From the NCBI RefSeq assembly GCF_042678305.1, contig NZ_JBHUDT010000004.1: 64,000 nt of DNA; one strand, given 5' to 3'. Both the position numbers and the translations under genes were made by a program. This document shows positions 52,304-60,661 of this stretch, one piece after another. The DNA comes from Gelatiniphilus marinus. Its GTDB lineage: Bacteria; Bacteroidota; Bacteroidia; Flavobacteriales; Flavobacteriaceae. Every line of letters starts with the position of its first letter. Within the stretch, counting starts at the first letter, position 1. The notes below the pieces were generated by a model, which saw nothing but the letters and a program-made list of their open reading frames with translations, was not told where the DNA came from and did no database searches.

Positions 52304-53170
52304 TTAAAATAGTGCGCGCAAACCTAAATTAAAAGATTGCCCCAAACCCGTAGTATTGCCTCTAACAAAATTGCTGTAAAGCACTTCTAGATTTAAGGTT
52401 TTGTTTAATTGATATTTTCCGCCAAAACCCAATGCCGTAAAATCTTGTTTAAAATCGCCAACACGTTGTTGGTGTTGTGCAAAGCCTAAAATGGTAAATT
52501 CCTGATTGGGGAAATAACTTAAAAACACACCTGGAGCCAACACAAATGTTTTATCGGCAAAACTGGTTTTCTCTCCAAAATTATACTCGGTATTCAACTC
52601 TGTAAACAGTTGCCAATCGCCACTCGGGAAGGTGTAATCGTAGAAAAAACGATTTTGAAATGTGTAAGCCGTTTGGTCTAAAAATACTGAATTTTCGGTT
52701 TCGTTATCAGCCAAAGGAATATGAAATGCGGTTTGAACTGTAAAGTTGCTCACATTTTTTAACGGATTGAATTTGATGGCGGGCGCAAAAGAAGTTATGC
52801 CCGAACGTGCCGTATTGGTTTGGCCATCAAACTTAAAAACATCGAGGGCTTTTCGGTTCCCAACCACGTTGGAGCGCATTTCAATAAGCAACCCAATATT
52901 TAATTTATTGTTTTCTGAAACACCCGTAAACACATCGATTGTTGATGTGAAATAGGTTTCCCGCGGTTCGTTTTTAAACACATCGCCACTACCGTTTGCC
53001 ACTTTGGTTTGGGTGTATAAATTGTTGAAAAACTTAATGTCCCATTGCCCTTTCTTTAATAATTTTGATGGCGTATAGGTTTGAATGTTGCTTTTTTGCG
53101 TTTCTTCTTCTTGTGAAAACCCGGTAAATGCTATTACAGAAATTACGAGTAATGCTATTGTTTTTTTCAT
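52304..53170 (-). CDS. Outer membrane beta-barrel (transporter-like)
   Basis: A 288-residue protein with a signal peptide (1-19, ending FTGFSQ) and amphipathic strands over the whole length, ending in SFNLGLRALF, a good outer membrane insertion motif. Similar proteins are grouped as 'transporter' or MetA-pathway-like families in Flavobacteriia. The substrate is unknown. It lies between the lipoprotein gene and a DUF547 gene, all on the minus strand with gaps of about 90 bases. Confidence 0.65.
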   Translation of the reverse strand: MKKTIALLVISVIAFTGFSQEEETQKSNIQTYTPSKLLKKGQWDIKFFNNLYTQTKVANGSGDVFKNEPRETYFTSTIDVFTGVSENNKLNIGLLIEMRSNVVGNRKALDVFKFDGQTNTARSGITSFAPAIKFNPLKNVSNFTVQTAFHIPLADNETENSVFLDQTAYTFQNRFFYDYTFPSGDWQLFTELNTEYNFGEKTSFADKTFVLAPGVFLSYFPNQEFTILGFAQHQQRVGDFKQDFTALGFGGKYQLNKTLNLEVLYSNFVRGNTTGLGQSFNLGLRALF

Positions 53171-53259
53171 TTAAAATACTTTTTTTTATTTCCGTGAAAA
53201 CGGAAATCTGTTATTATTTAGTTATAATTTAAAAGATTACCATTTTCATGGAAATGAGT

Positions 53260-53973
53260 TTATTGTTTGTTTAATGCCCAATCGTATTGAAAATAACTTA
53301 ATTTGTACTTGCCTTCTAATTTTTTGGTTCGGTATTGGTTTATAAAATCGATTTCGGTTTTCCCGTTTAATGTAAAATCTTCTTTATACCATTCCATGAT
53401 TTGAGATACCTGTGCACGCTTTTTCTTCGTATTCACTTTTAAAAAACTACCGTTTATGGCTTTTTTGGTCTGCATTTCCAATTGCGCATCAAAAGTATTT
53501 GGCAAATAGGCTTTATTTATTAATGGCGGACAACCAACGGCACCACAAACCAACACAAAATGAAAGCGGGCATCGTTAAATTGGGCTCTTAATAACTTGT
53601 TTTGAATATCGTCTAAAGTGATGTTTTTTCCAGCTAAACTATACGTTGTTTTATCGAAAAAACCAGCGTTATCCAAAGGCGATTTTGTGGGATAATTATC
53701 TATAATGCCTTTTATAACAGACAGGTTGTAAGCGTTAATCCAAAAGGCTTGATAGACTAAAGCATCTGCTTTTGAAACCGAAACAGCTTCGGCCAATTCC
53801 ATCAATTCATTCAAGCTTCTTTGATTGTTGTAAATGCCAGAATAGGCTACTTTCCCCTCATCAACATAAGTTCTAAAAAAAGTATCAGCCTTACTAAAAA
53901 AAACATTCACATCTTGCGTAAACCCTTTTAAGCTCACTAAAATAATTGCTAAAATAATTGTTTGTTTTTTCAT
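53260..53973 (-). CDS. Secreted DUF547 protein
   Basis: A 237-residue exported protein with a signal peptide cut near residue 19 (GFTQ) and the DUF547 core: VAYSGIYNNQRSLNELMEL, YQAFWINAYNLSVIKGIIDNYP, and the Cys motif FVLVCGAVGCPPLINKAYLP. The frame can be extended to a TTG at 53982; the ATG at 53973 gives the better signal peptide. It is a paralogue of the DUF547 gene at 46019 and is divergent from the FAD oxidoreductase gene, with about 200 bases between. Confidence 0.88.
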   Translation of the reverse strand: MKKQTIILAIILVSLKGFTQDVNVFFSKADTFFRTYVDEGKVAYSGIYNNQRSLNELMELAEAVSVSKADALVYQAFWINAYNLSVIKGIIDNYPTKSPLDNAGFFDKTTYSLAGKNITLDDIQNKLLRAQFNDARFHFVLVCGAVGCPPLINKAYLPNTFDAQLEMQTKKAINGSFLKVNTKKKRAQVSQIMEWYKEDFTLNGKTEIDFINQYRTKKLEGKYKLSYFQYDWALNKQ

Positions 53974-54177
53974 GTAATTCAATTTAATGTTTACAAAGTA
54001 ACACCACCTAAGTCGTTTAAAATGTTAACTTACTTACATGGTTGAAAAAAAGTTTTTTGCGTCTTTAAAATTTTTAAATCCTTACAAAACCCTTATAATT
54101 TAAAGCAATTCTAAATTAACAACTTCCATATAAGTTATTATCTTTAACTTCGACCAACTACAACACAATCACTAAAT

Positions 54178-55545
54178 ATGGAGCACATTGTTATAATAGG
54201 AAATGGCATTTCGGGCGTTACCGCTGCGAGGCATATAAGAAAACTTTCCGATAAAAAAATCACTATCGTATCTGCCGAAACCGATTATTTCTTTTCCCGA
54301 ACCGCGCTAATGTACGTGTATATGGGACATATGAAGTTCGAGCACACCCAACCCTACGAGAATTGGTTTTGGAAAAAAAATAAAATCGACCTTAAAAATG
54401 CTTATGTAAAAACTGTTGAAACAAAGGCCAAAACATTACATTTTGCCGATGGAGACACCTTGCAGTATGATAAACTAATAATTGCCACGGGCAGCAAACC
54501 CAATAAATTCGGGTGGCCAGGGCAAGATTTAAAAGGCGTTATGGGTATGTACCACAAACAGGATTTAGATAATCTTGAAAAATATGCGCCCAACAATAAA
54601 GTATGTAAACACGCCGTAATTGTTGGTGGCGGATTAATAGGTATTGAGCTTGCTGAAATGTTGCATTCGCGACATATTCCAGTGACTTTTTTAGTACGGG
54701 AACATAGTTTTTGGAATGGTGTTTTACCTCCAGGCGAAAGCGAAATGATTAACCGCGAAATTTTAAAAAACGGTATCGACTTACGATTAGGCGTGAATTT
54801 AAAAGAAATTAAAGCCGATGAAAACGGCCAGGTAAAATCGGTGATTATTGAAGAAACAGGCGAAGAAATTGACTGCAATGTGGTGGGATTAACTGCTGGT
54901 GTTTCACCGAATATTGATTTTTTAAAAGAATCTGAAACCCGTACTGAGCCTGGGCGAAGTATTGAAACGAATCGCGGTGTAAAAGTAAATCGGTTTTTAG
55001 AAACCAATATCCCCGATGTTTATGCCATTGGCGATTGCGCCGAACAACACGAAGGCATTGATCTACGCAGACCCATTGAAGCCGTTTGGTACACCGGACG
55101 CATGATGGGAGAAACCGTAGCGCAAACCATTTGCGGCAACCGCATTGCATACAAACCCGGGCATTGGTTTAACTCGGCCAAGTTTTTTGATATTGAATAC
55201 CAAACCTACGGTTGGGTTTGGGCGCAACCAAAAGAAAACGAAGCCCGTTTTTATTGGGAACACCATAAAGGCAACAAATGCATTCATATAAATTACGATA
55301 AAAATACCCGTGAGTTTATTGGAATTAATACCTTCGGAATTAGAATGCGTCACGAGTTTTTCGATAAGGTTTTAACCGAAAAACGTTCAGTAGATTATGT
55401 TTTAGAACATTTGGCCGATGCAAATTTCGACCCCGAGTTTTACAAACTGTACGAACCGGAAATCGTTGCAAAATTCAACCACGAAAACAACACGAACATT
55501 CAACTGAAAAAGAAAAGTTGGAAACGTATTTTTCAAGCCTCATAA
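54178..55545 (+). CDS. NAD(P)/FAD-dependent oxidoreductase
   Basis: A 455-residue pyridine nucleotide-disulfide oxidoreductase fold. FAD motif IIGNGISGVTAARHI at the N terminus, LIIATGSKPN, second Rossmann VIVGGGLIGIELAEML (about residues 145-160), and VYAIGDCAEQ for the flavin tail. There is no redox-active CxxxxC, so it is closer to the nitrite reductase/rubredoxin reductase group than to disulfide reductases. The polyferredoxin gene follows after 38 bases, suggesting that it passes electrons to that protein. Confidence 0.88.
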   Translation: MEHIVIIGNGISGVTAARHIRKLSDKKITIVSAETDYFFSRTALMYVYMGHMKFEHTQPYENWFWKKNKIDLKNAYVKTVETKAKTLHFADGDTLQYDKLIIATGSKPNKFGWPGQDLKGVMGMYHKQDLDNLEKYAPNNKVCKHAVIVGGGLIGIELAEMLHSRHIPVTFLVREHSFWNGVLPPGESEMINREILKNGIDLRLGVNLKEIKADENGQVKSVIIEETGEEIDCNVVGLTAGVSPNIDFLKESETRTEPGRSIETNRGVKVNRFLETNIPDVYAIGDCAEQHEGIDLRRPIEAVWYTGRMMGETVAQTICGNRIAYKPGHWFNSAKFFDIEYQTYGWVWAQPKENEARFYWEHHKGNKCIHINYDKNTREFIGINTFGIRMRHEFFDKVLTEKRSVDYVLEHLADANFDPEFYKLYEPEIVAKFNHENNTNIQLKKKSWKRIFQAS

Positions 55546-55583
55546 ATAGTTTCCCTTCTTCAAGGGAATAAAAAAAGATTTTA

Positions 55584-57164
55584 ATGAAGAACATTCAAAA
55601 CATAGGACTTGGTTTATTTTTAACAGGTCTCGCTATATTTATCGCACTGATATTTTTGGGAAAATATGAGTTGACTTCAAAATCATTCAACAAAATAATT
55701 GCAAATAAAGAGATTAAAAGTGAGCTTTTTATTGATGATTTAAAAACGAACGTGGTTGAGAAGGAGTTTACAAACCCGTTTTCATTTTCATCTCAAATCA
55801 CATCGGCATTAAAAACAGCAAACGAAACCCACAAACAAAATAGCGAATGGAATAAAGTTATTTGGGATAAGCCACACAGCTTTTCTTACCAAATAGCCAA
55901 AAGCGCCGGAAGCGGCATGGTTAAAGAAAACAAATGGCTGTTTTGGTGGCTCACTTTTGGTTTGGGCATTATTGGCGCGTTGTTATTTATTATTCCAAAG
56001 GTTATTACCTTAGGGCCTGCAGGCATTAAAAACAATGGTATTTATCATAGTGCAGCGACCAATCGCGGGTGGATTGGTTGGTTCGCCTTTATATTTTTGG
56101 TGGGTTTTTATATCCTGCTTTATTTCAGGCCCGATTATACTGTAAACTGGGTTTACCTTGTTGATCCCATAAGTGAAAGTTTAAACGGAAATCCAGCAAG
56201 CCAATGGTTTTTATACGGATTTTTGTATTGCGTGGTTATGGTAGTTATGGCGGTAAGAATGTACATAAAGTACCGACACAATAAATACCAAATATTACGA
56301 ACCACATCGGTTTTGTTTTTTCAAATTGTGTTTGCCTTTTTAATTCCAGAGATTTTAGTGCGTTTTGAAAAACCTTGGTACGATTTTAAAAACGCCTTCC
56401 CGTTGGATTACGATTTCTTCTTTAAATGGAACCTTGATGAACTTATAAATAGCGGTGGCTTGGGCTTGTTTATTTTAATTTGGGGCATCGTATTAACCTT
56501 GGTTATTGTTCCGGTAATGGTGTATTTCTTTGGAAAACGCTGGTATTGTAGTTGGGTTTGCGGATGTGGTGGTTTAGCTGAAACCTTGGGCGACCCTTAC
56601 AGACAACTCTCCGATAAATCGTTAAGCGCTTGGAAATTGGAACGTTGGTTGGTACATGGTATTCTGGTATTTGCTTTAGTAATGACAGGCTTTACACTTT
56701 ACTCCTATTTTTCGGGAGCTGAGGCGGTATTGGGCATTAAAACACAAACCATACAAGATATTTACGGCTTTTTAATCGGTGCCATATTTGCCGGGGTTAT
56801 CGGCACAGGCTTCTATCCCATTTTTGGCAATCGGGTCTGGTGCCGTTTCGGTTGTCCGTTAGCGGCTTATTTAGGTATAGTACAGCGTTTTAAATCGCGT
56901 TTTAGAATAACAACCAATGGCGGCCAATGTATTTCTTGTGGTAATTGTTCCACGTATTGTGAAATGGGAATCGATGTGCGCGCCTATGCACAAAAAGGCG
57001 AAAATATTATTAGAGCGAGTTGTGTTGGTTGTGGCATTTGTGCCGCTGTTTGCCCGCGAGGTGTTTTAAAACTGGAAAATGGCCCGGAAAAAGGACGTAT
57101 CAATCCAACCGATGTTTTACTTGGGAACGATGTAAATTTAATGGATTTAGTGAATCAGGAATAA
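55584..57164 (+). CDS. Membrane polyferredoxin (NosR/CcoG-like)
   Basis: A 526-residue membrane protein with about six spans: an N-terminal one, others near 120-140, 155-175 and 200-225, and two more in the region 295-400. Cys motifs are YCSWVCGCGGLAE, WCRFGCPLAAYLG and, near the C terminus, two [4Fe-4S] sites (CISCGNCSTYCEMG and CVGCGICAAVCPRG, separated by about 33 residues). This is the NosR/CcoG/NapH type of electron carrier. The FAD oxidoreductase upstream is its likely partner; the electron acceptor is not known. Confidence 0.87.
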   Translation: MKNIQNIGLGLFLTGLAIFIALIFLGKYELTSKSFNKIIANKEIKSELFIDDLKTNVVEKEFTNPFSFSSQITSALKTANETHKQNSEWNKVIWDKPHSFSYQIAKSAGSGMVKENKWLFWWLTFGLGIIGALLFIIPKVITLGPAGIKNNGIYHSAATNRGWIGWFAFIFLVGFYILLYFRPDYTVNWVYLVDPISESLNGNPASQWFLYGFLYCVVMVVMAVRMYIKYRHNKYQILRTTSVLFFQIVFAFLIPEILVRFEKPWYDFKNAFPLDYDFFFKWNLDELINSGGLGLFILIWGIVLTLVIVPVMVYFFGKRWYCSWVCGCGGLAETLGDPYRQLSDKSLSAWKLERWLVHGILVFALVMTGFTLYSYFSGAEAVLGIKTQTIQDIYGFLIGAIFAGVIGTGFYPIFGNRVWCRFGCPLAAYLGIVQRFKSRFRITTNGGQCISCGNCSTYCEMGIDVRAYAQKGENIIRASCVGCGICAAVCPRGVLKLENGPEKGRINPTDVLLGNDVNLMDLVNQE

Positions 57165-57172
57165 AAAGTATT

Positions 57173-57207
57173 CAACAAGCTCAGACCGACATCAGTTTTC
57201 ATTATTG
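57173..57207. repeat. Direct repeat A upstream of GIY-YIG gene
   Basis: A 35-base segment, opening ACAAGCTCAGA and closing CAGTTTTCAT, that matches 57629-57663 at 31 of 35 positions. It lies just after the polyferredoxin stop codon. Confidence 0.75.
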
Positions 57208-57269
57208 GCAAAAAAACATCAAATTTATTAGTAGATATTAAATTAATTATAAAGACAAATTGAAACTAT

Positions 57270-57296
57270 AATGTCACGCTGAGCTTGTCGAAGCGC
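57270..57296 (+). repeat. CTGAGCTTGTCGAAG repeat, left copy
   Basis: AATGTCACGCTGAGCTTG continuing TCGAAGCGC. The 15-base core (57279-57293) is the perfect inverse of 57626-57640 at the far end of the GIY-YIG gene. A diverged direct copy lies at 57731-57758. This is a flavobacterial dispersed repeat. Confidence 0.8.
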
Positions 57297-57309
57297 AAAA
57301 AAATAAAAC

Positions 57310-57660
57310 ATGGAATTTTATTACGTTTACATATTACTTTGCTCAGACAACACATTTTATACAGGAATGACAAACGATTTGGAAAGGAGAGTCAATCAAC
57401 ACAAATCGGGTTACAAAAAAGATAGTTATACATTCGAAAGACGACCAATTGAACTTGTTTGGTATTTAGAATGCACAAATCCAACAGAAGCCATTAAAAT
57501 TGAAAAACAAATTAAAGGTTGGTCTCATAAGAAAAAAGAAGCTTTAATTAACGAAAACTGGAAAGACTTAATTGAGTTTTCAAAAAACTATACTGAATAT
57601 GGGCATCCAAATACACGAGATCAGTCTTCGACAAGCTCAGACTTACATCAGTTTTCATAA
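57310..57660 (+). CDS. GIY-YIG nuclease family protein
   Basis: A 116-residue protein of the small GIY-YIG (UPF0213/YhbQ) type. YYVYILLCSDNTFYTGMTND carries the two motif strands (YVY...YTG), followed by LERRVNQH and a TNPTEAIKIEKQIKGWSHKK block with the catalytic Glu. The family domain ends near residue 95. The last 20 residues (about DQSSTSSDLHQFS) are encoded by the right-hand repeat (57626-57660), so the tail is an extension into repeat DNA. The gene is bracketed by inverted repeats, suggesting mobility. Confidence 0.9.
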   Translation: MEFYYVYILLCSDNTFYTGMTNDLERRVNQHKSGYKKDSYTFERRPIELVWYLECTNPTEAIKIEKQIKGWSHKKKEALINENWKDLIEFSKNYTEYGHPNTRDQSSTSSDLHQFS

Positions 57661-57663
57661 TTG
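57626..57663 (-). repeat. Right inverted repeat plus direct repeat B
   Basis: CTTCGACAAGCTCAG (57626-57640) is the perfect inverse of 57279-57293. It continues into the 35-base direct repeat (57629-57663) that matches 57173-57207 at 31 positions. The stop codon of the GIY-YIG gene lies inside it. Confidence 0.8.
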
Positions 57664-57730
57664 TCTTTGTTCAAAGTGTTGATACATTGAACACAATTGA
57701 CAACTACTTAAACAAAGCAAAAAAAATTAC

Positions 57731-57758
57731 AATGTCTTGTTGAGCCCGTCGAAACAGC
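57731..57758 (+). repeat. Diverged CTGAGCTTGTCGAAG repeat
   Basis: AATGTCTTGTTGAGCCCG continuing TCGAAACAGC is a diverged direct copy of 57270-57296. It precedes the YwqK-like gene by 7 bases, as the left copy precedes the GIY-YIG gene by 13. Confidence 0.65.
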
Positions 57759-57765
57759 TATTCAA

Positions 57766-58242
57766 ATGAAAAAAAACATAATCTTCATATTAATCTTAAT
57801 CAGCATATCGGCTTCAGCTCAAAAAACCTATCAAAAAAATTATTTTGATAACGGCATTTTAAAATCTGAAGGCTGGATAAAAAGCAATCAAAAAAATGGT
57901 TATTGGAAATTCTTTTACAAAAACGGAAACATTGAAAAAGAAGGTCATTTTTCAGCAAACAAACCTATAAAATATTGGTATTTTTACACCGAAAACGGCA
58001 CAAAACAAAGTGAAGGGCATTTTGCAAAAGGCGAAAAAACAAACTGGTGGTTATTCTATGATGCTTCAGAAAAAATAAACCATAAATGCCAACTTAAACG
58101 CAACAAAAAGAACGGCTATTGCTTAATGTATAAAAACGAAAAATTAGTCTCTGCCGCAAAATATAAAGCCGGTATAAAAATTAAAACATGGACAGATTTA
58201 AAATCATTTAAAAGAGAAAACAATTTACTAAACCTACAATGA
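57766..58242 (+). CDS. YwqK-like MORN-repeat secreted protein
   Basis: A 158-residue exported protein with a signal peptide (1-18, ending ISASAQ). The rest is built of MORN-like units such as NGYWKFFYKNGNIEKEGHF and KYWYFYTENGTKQSEGHF. Such proteins are often labelled 'YwqK family antitoxin', but no toxin gene is near and the protein is exported, so that role is doubtful. Its stop overlaps the GT2 start as ATGA, so it is the first gene of a coupled run with two glycosyltransferases. Confidence 0.8.
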   Translation: MKKNIIFILILISISASAQKTYQKNYFDNGILKSEGWIKSNQKNGYWKFFYKNGNIEKEGHFSANKPIKYWYFYTENGTKQSEGHFAKGEKTNWWLFYDASEKINHKCQLKRNKKNGYCLMYKNEKLVSAAKYKAGIKIKTWTDLKSFKRENNLLNLQ

Positions 58243-58955
58243 TAAAAACCTGCACCAAGCAAAACCTAAGTATAAAAGTCATTATTCCTGCCTATAACGA
58301 AGCAGACTCCATTACCCATGTTATTAATGATATTCCCAATATAGTTGATGAAATTATTGTGGTTAGCAATAACTCTACCGACAACACCGAAATAAACGCC
58401 AAAAAAGCAGGTGCAACCCTTTTAACCGAAACCCAAAAAGGCTACGGATACGCTTGTTTAAAAGGAATGGAATACATTGCAAATCAAAATAAAAAACCAG
58501 ATGTAATAGTTTTTTTAGATGGCGATTACAGCGATTACCCGGATGAATTAACCAAAATTGTAGCCCCAATTATTGATGATGATATAGATTTTGTAATCGG
58601 TGCGCGTGTAAAACGACTGAGAGAACAGGGCGCTATGACGTTTCCCCAAATTTTCGGCAATTGGCTATCTACCAGGTTAATGACCTTGTTTTTTGGAGCA
58701 AAATTTACCGACTTGGGGCCATTTAGAGCCATTAAATACGAAAAGCTATTACATCTAAATATGGAGGACAAAACCTATGGTTGGACGGTAGAAATGCAAC
58801 TAAAAGCTTTAAAGCAAAAACTAACATACACCGAAATACCCGTGAATTACAGAAACCGAATTGGCGTTTCAAAAGTTTCCGGAACCGTAAAAGGTGCTAT
58901 ATTTGCAGGCTTTAAAATATTAGGTTGGATTTTTAAATACAGTATTAAAAAATGA
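58239..58955 (+). CDS. Glycosyltransferase family 2 (DPM1-like)
   Basis: A 238-residue GT2 enzyme of the polyprenyl-phosphate sugar synthase type. KVIIPAYNEADSITHVINDI, EIIVVSNNSTDNT, FLDGDYSDYPDEL (the DxD-type motif) and a GPFRAIKYEKLL plus YGWTVEMQLKAL acceptor block. One possible hydrophobic segment is at the C terminus. It overlaps both neighbours as ATGA. Likely makes a lipid-linked sugar or decorates a lipid; a partial GT-C enzyme at the window end could use such a donor. Confidence 0.88.
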   Translation: MIKTCTKQNLSIKVIIPAYNEADSITHVINDIPNIVDEIIVVSNNSTDNTEINAKKAGATLLTETQKGYGYACLKGMEYIANQNKKPDVIVFLDGDYSDYPDELTKIVAPIIDDDIDFVIGARVKRLREQGAMTFPQIFGNWLSTRLMTLFFGAKFTDLGPFRAIKYEKLLHLNMEDKTYGWTVEMQLKALKQKLTYTEIPVNYRNRIGVSKVSGTVKGAIFAGFKILGWIFKYSIKK

Positions 58956-60442
58956 TTTTAGAAACCATAATTATAGTTGTTTACACCATCGCGTTATTGC
59001 TTATATTTATGTATGCTTTGGCTCAACTAAACCTACTATTTAATTATTTATCTTCTAAAAAAAACAATACATCCTGCGAAACTTTCAATTTGTCAAACCC
59101 GGCAGAAATCCCTTTTGTAACCATACAATTACCCGTTTATAACGAAATGTATGTTATGGAGCGTTTGCTCGACAACATTGCCGAAATCGACTATCCAAAG
59201 AACAAATTGGAAATCCAAGTTTTAGACGACTCAACCGATGAGACTGTTGAAACCACAAAAAATCAAATCGATAAACTTAAAGCCAAAGGTTTAGACATTC
59301 AACATATTACCCGAACCAATAGGCAAGGCTTTAAGGCCGGTGCACTTAAAGAAGGGTTAAAAACAGCCAAAGGCGATTTTATTGCCATTTTCGATGCCGA
59401 TTTTCTACCAAAAAAAGATTGGCTAAAACGCACCGTTCCTTATTTTAAAGACAACAATATTGGGGTTGTACAAACCCGTTGGGGGCACATTAATCGCAAT
59501 TTTTCGGTGTTAACAAAAATTCAGGCCTTTGCTTTAGATGCGCATTTTACATTGGAGCAAGTAGGCCGAAACAGTAAAGGGCATTTTATAAATTTTAACG
59601 GAACCGCCGGCGTTTGGCGCAAAACCTGTATTATAGATGCTGGCAATTGGGAAGGCGACACCCTAACCGAAGACCTCGATTTAAGTTACCGCGCCCAATT
59701 AAAAAACTGGAAATTCAAATATCTTGAAGATGTAGAAACACCGGCAGAACTCCCCGTAGCCATTAGCGCAGCACGCTCGCAACAATTTAGGTGGAACAAA
59801 GGCGGCGCCGAAAACTTTAAGAAAATGCTCTGGAAAGTACTTAAAAACAAAAATATTTCGGTAAAAACCAAAATCCACGGCCTGCTGCATTTACTTAACA
59901 GCACCATGTTTTTAAACATCCTTATCGTAGCTGTTTTAAGCATCCCCATGCTTTATATAAAAAACGAATACACGCACTTAAAAGCCTATTTTTTAGTGAT
60001 GAGCTTTTTTGTAATAAGCACCCTAATATTTTTTGTTTGCTATTGGATTATGTACCGCAGAATTTACGGCGGTGGTATAAAAAACTTTATGAATTACATA
60101 GGTTTGTTTTTTGTGTTTTTCTCCATAGCCATGGGATTTTCATTGCACAATTCCATTGCTGTTCTAGAAGGCCACTTGGGCAAAAAAAGCGAATTTATAC
60201 GCACGCCAAAATTCAATATAAGCACGATAAAAGACGGTTGGAAAAACAACAAATACCTCAAAAAAACAATCTCGGTACACGTTATCTTTGAAGGTGCCCT
60301 CATGCTCTACTTCGCCTTTGGTATGTACAGCGCATTTGTGGTTGGCGACCAAGGTGGCGATTTCGGGCTGTTTCCCTTTCACCTCATGTTATTTCTAGGT
60401 TTTGGCTACGTGTTTATTAAATCGTTGACTTCAAAAATCTAA
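58952..60442 (+). CDS. Cellulose synthase-like glycosyltransferase
   Basis: A 496-residue membrane-bound processive GT2. N-terminal span (about 5-28), catalytic loop with LPVYNEMYVMERLL, VLDDSTDETVE, IFDADFLPKKDW, EDLDLSYRAQ and the QQFRWNKGGAEN motif of cellulose/ceramide glucosyltransferases, then four C-terminal spans (about 325-345, 360-380, 390-415, 445-490). There is no PilZ domain, so c-di-GMP control is not expected. It is translationally coupled to the GT2 gene before it (ATGA). Confidence 0.9.
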   Translation: MILETIIIVVYTIALLLIFMYALAQLNLLFNYLSSKKNNTSCETFNLSNPAEIPFVTIQLPVYNEMYVMERLLDNIAEIDYPKNKLEIQVLDDSTDETVETTKNQIDKLKAKGLDIQHITRTNRQGFKAGALKEGLKTAKGDFIAIFDADFLPKKDWLKRTVPYFKDNNIGVVQTRWGHINRNFSVLTKIQAFALDAHFTLEQVGRNSKGHFINFNGTAGVWRKTCIIDAGNWEGDTLTEDLDLSYRAQLKNWKFKYLEDVETPAELPVAISAARSQQFRWNKGGAENFKKMLWKVLKNKNISVKTKIHGLLHLLNSTMFLNILIVAVLSIPMLYIKNEYTHLKAYFLVMSFFVISTLIFFVCYWIMYRRIYGGGIKNFMNYIGLFFVFFSIAMGFSLHNSIAVLEGHLGKKSEFIRTPKFNISTIKDGWKNNKYLKKTISVHVIFEGALMLYFAFGMYSAFVVGDQGGDFGLFPFHLMLFLGFGYVFIKSLTSKI

Positions 60443-60613
60443 AATCTACCACAATTTGTAATGCAGTGATTGTTTCAGCAGAGCTTCACCATTATTTGGG
60501 CTTTCCACTATATCTTTCTTGAGCTTAACTTGTTTAAATATTTCATCAAGTTAGTTTTACAGATTTAACTATAAGTTACAAAAACAAAGTTAAAGTTAAG
60601 CATAAAAAAGGAT

Positions 60614-60655
60614 GAGTTTACCCTAAGCTTATTGAAGCGCATCAATCTCTAATGC
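60614..60655 (+). repeat. Degenerate dispersed repeat
   Basis: TACCCTAAGCTTATTGAAGC is a diverged ACGCTGAGCTTGTCGAAGCG sequence, followed by ATCAATCTCTAATGC, which resembles the AATCCCTAACGC end of the 3'-of-gene repeat. It lies between the convergent cellulose-synthase-like gene and the sulfatase gene. Confidence 0.45.
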
Positions 60656-60661
60656 AAAGGC

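Noticed and set aside
57766..58242. Toxin-antitoxin module suggested by the YwqK name
   Set aside because: The protein has a signal peptide, no toxin gene is adjacent, and the gene is coupled to glycosyltransferases.
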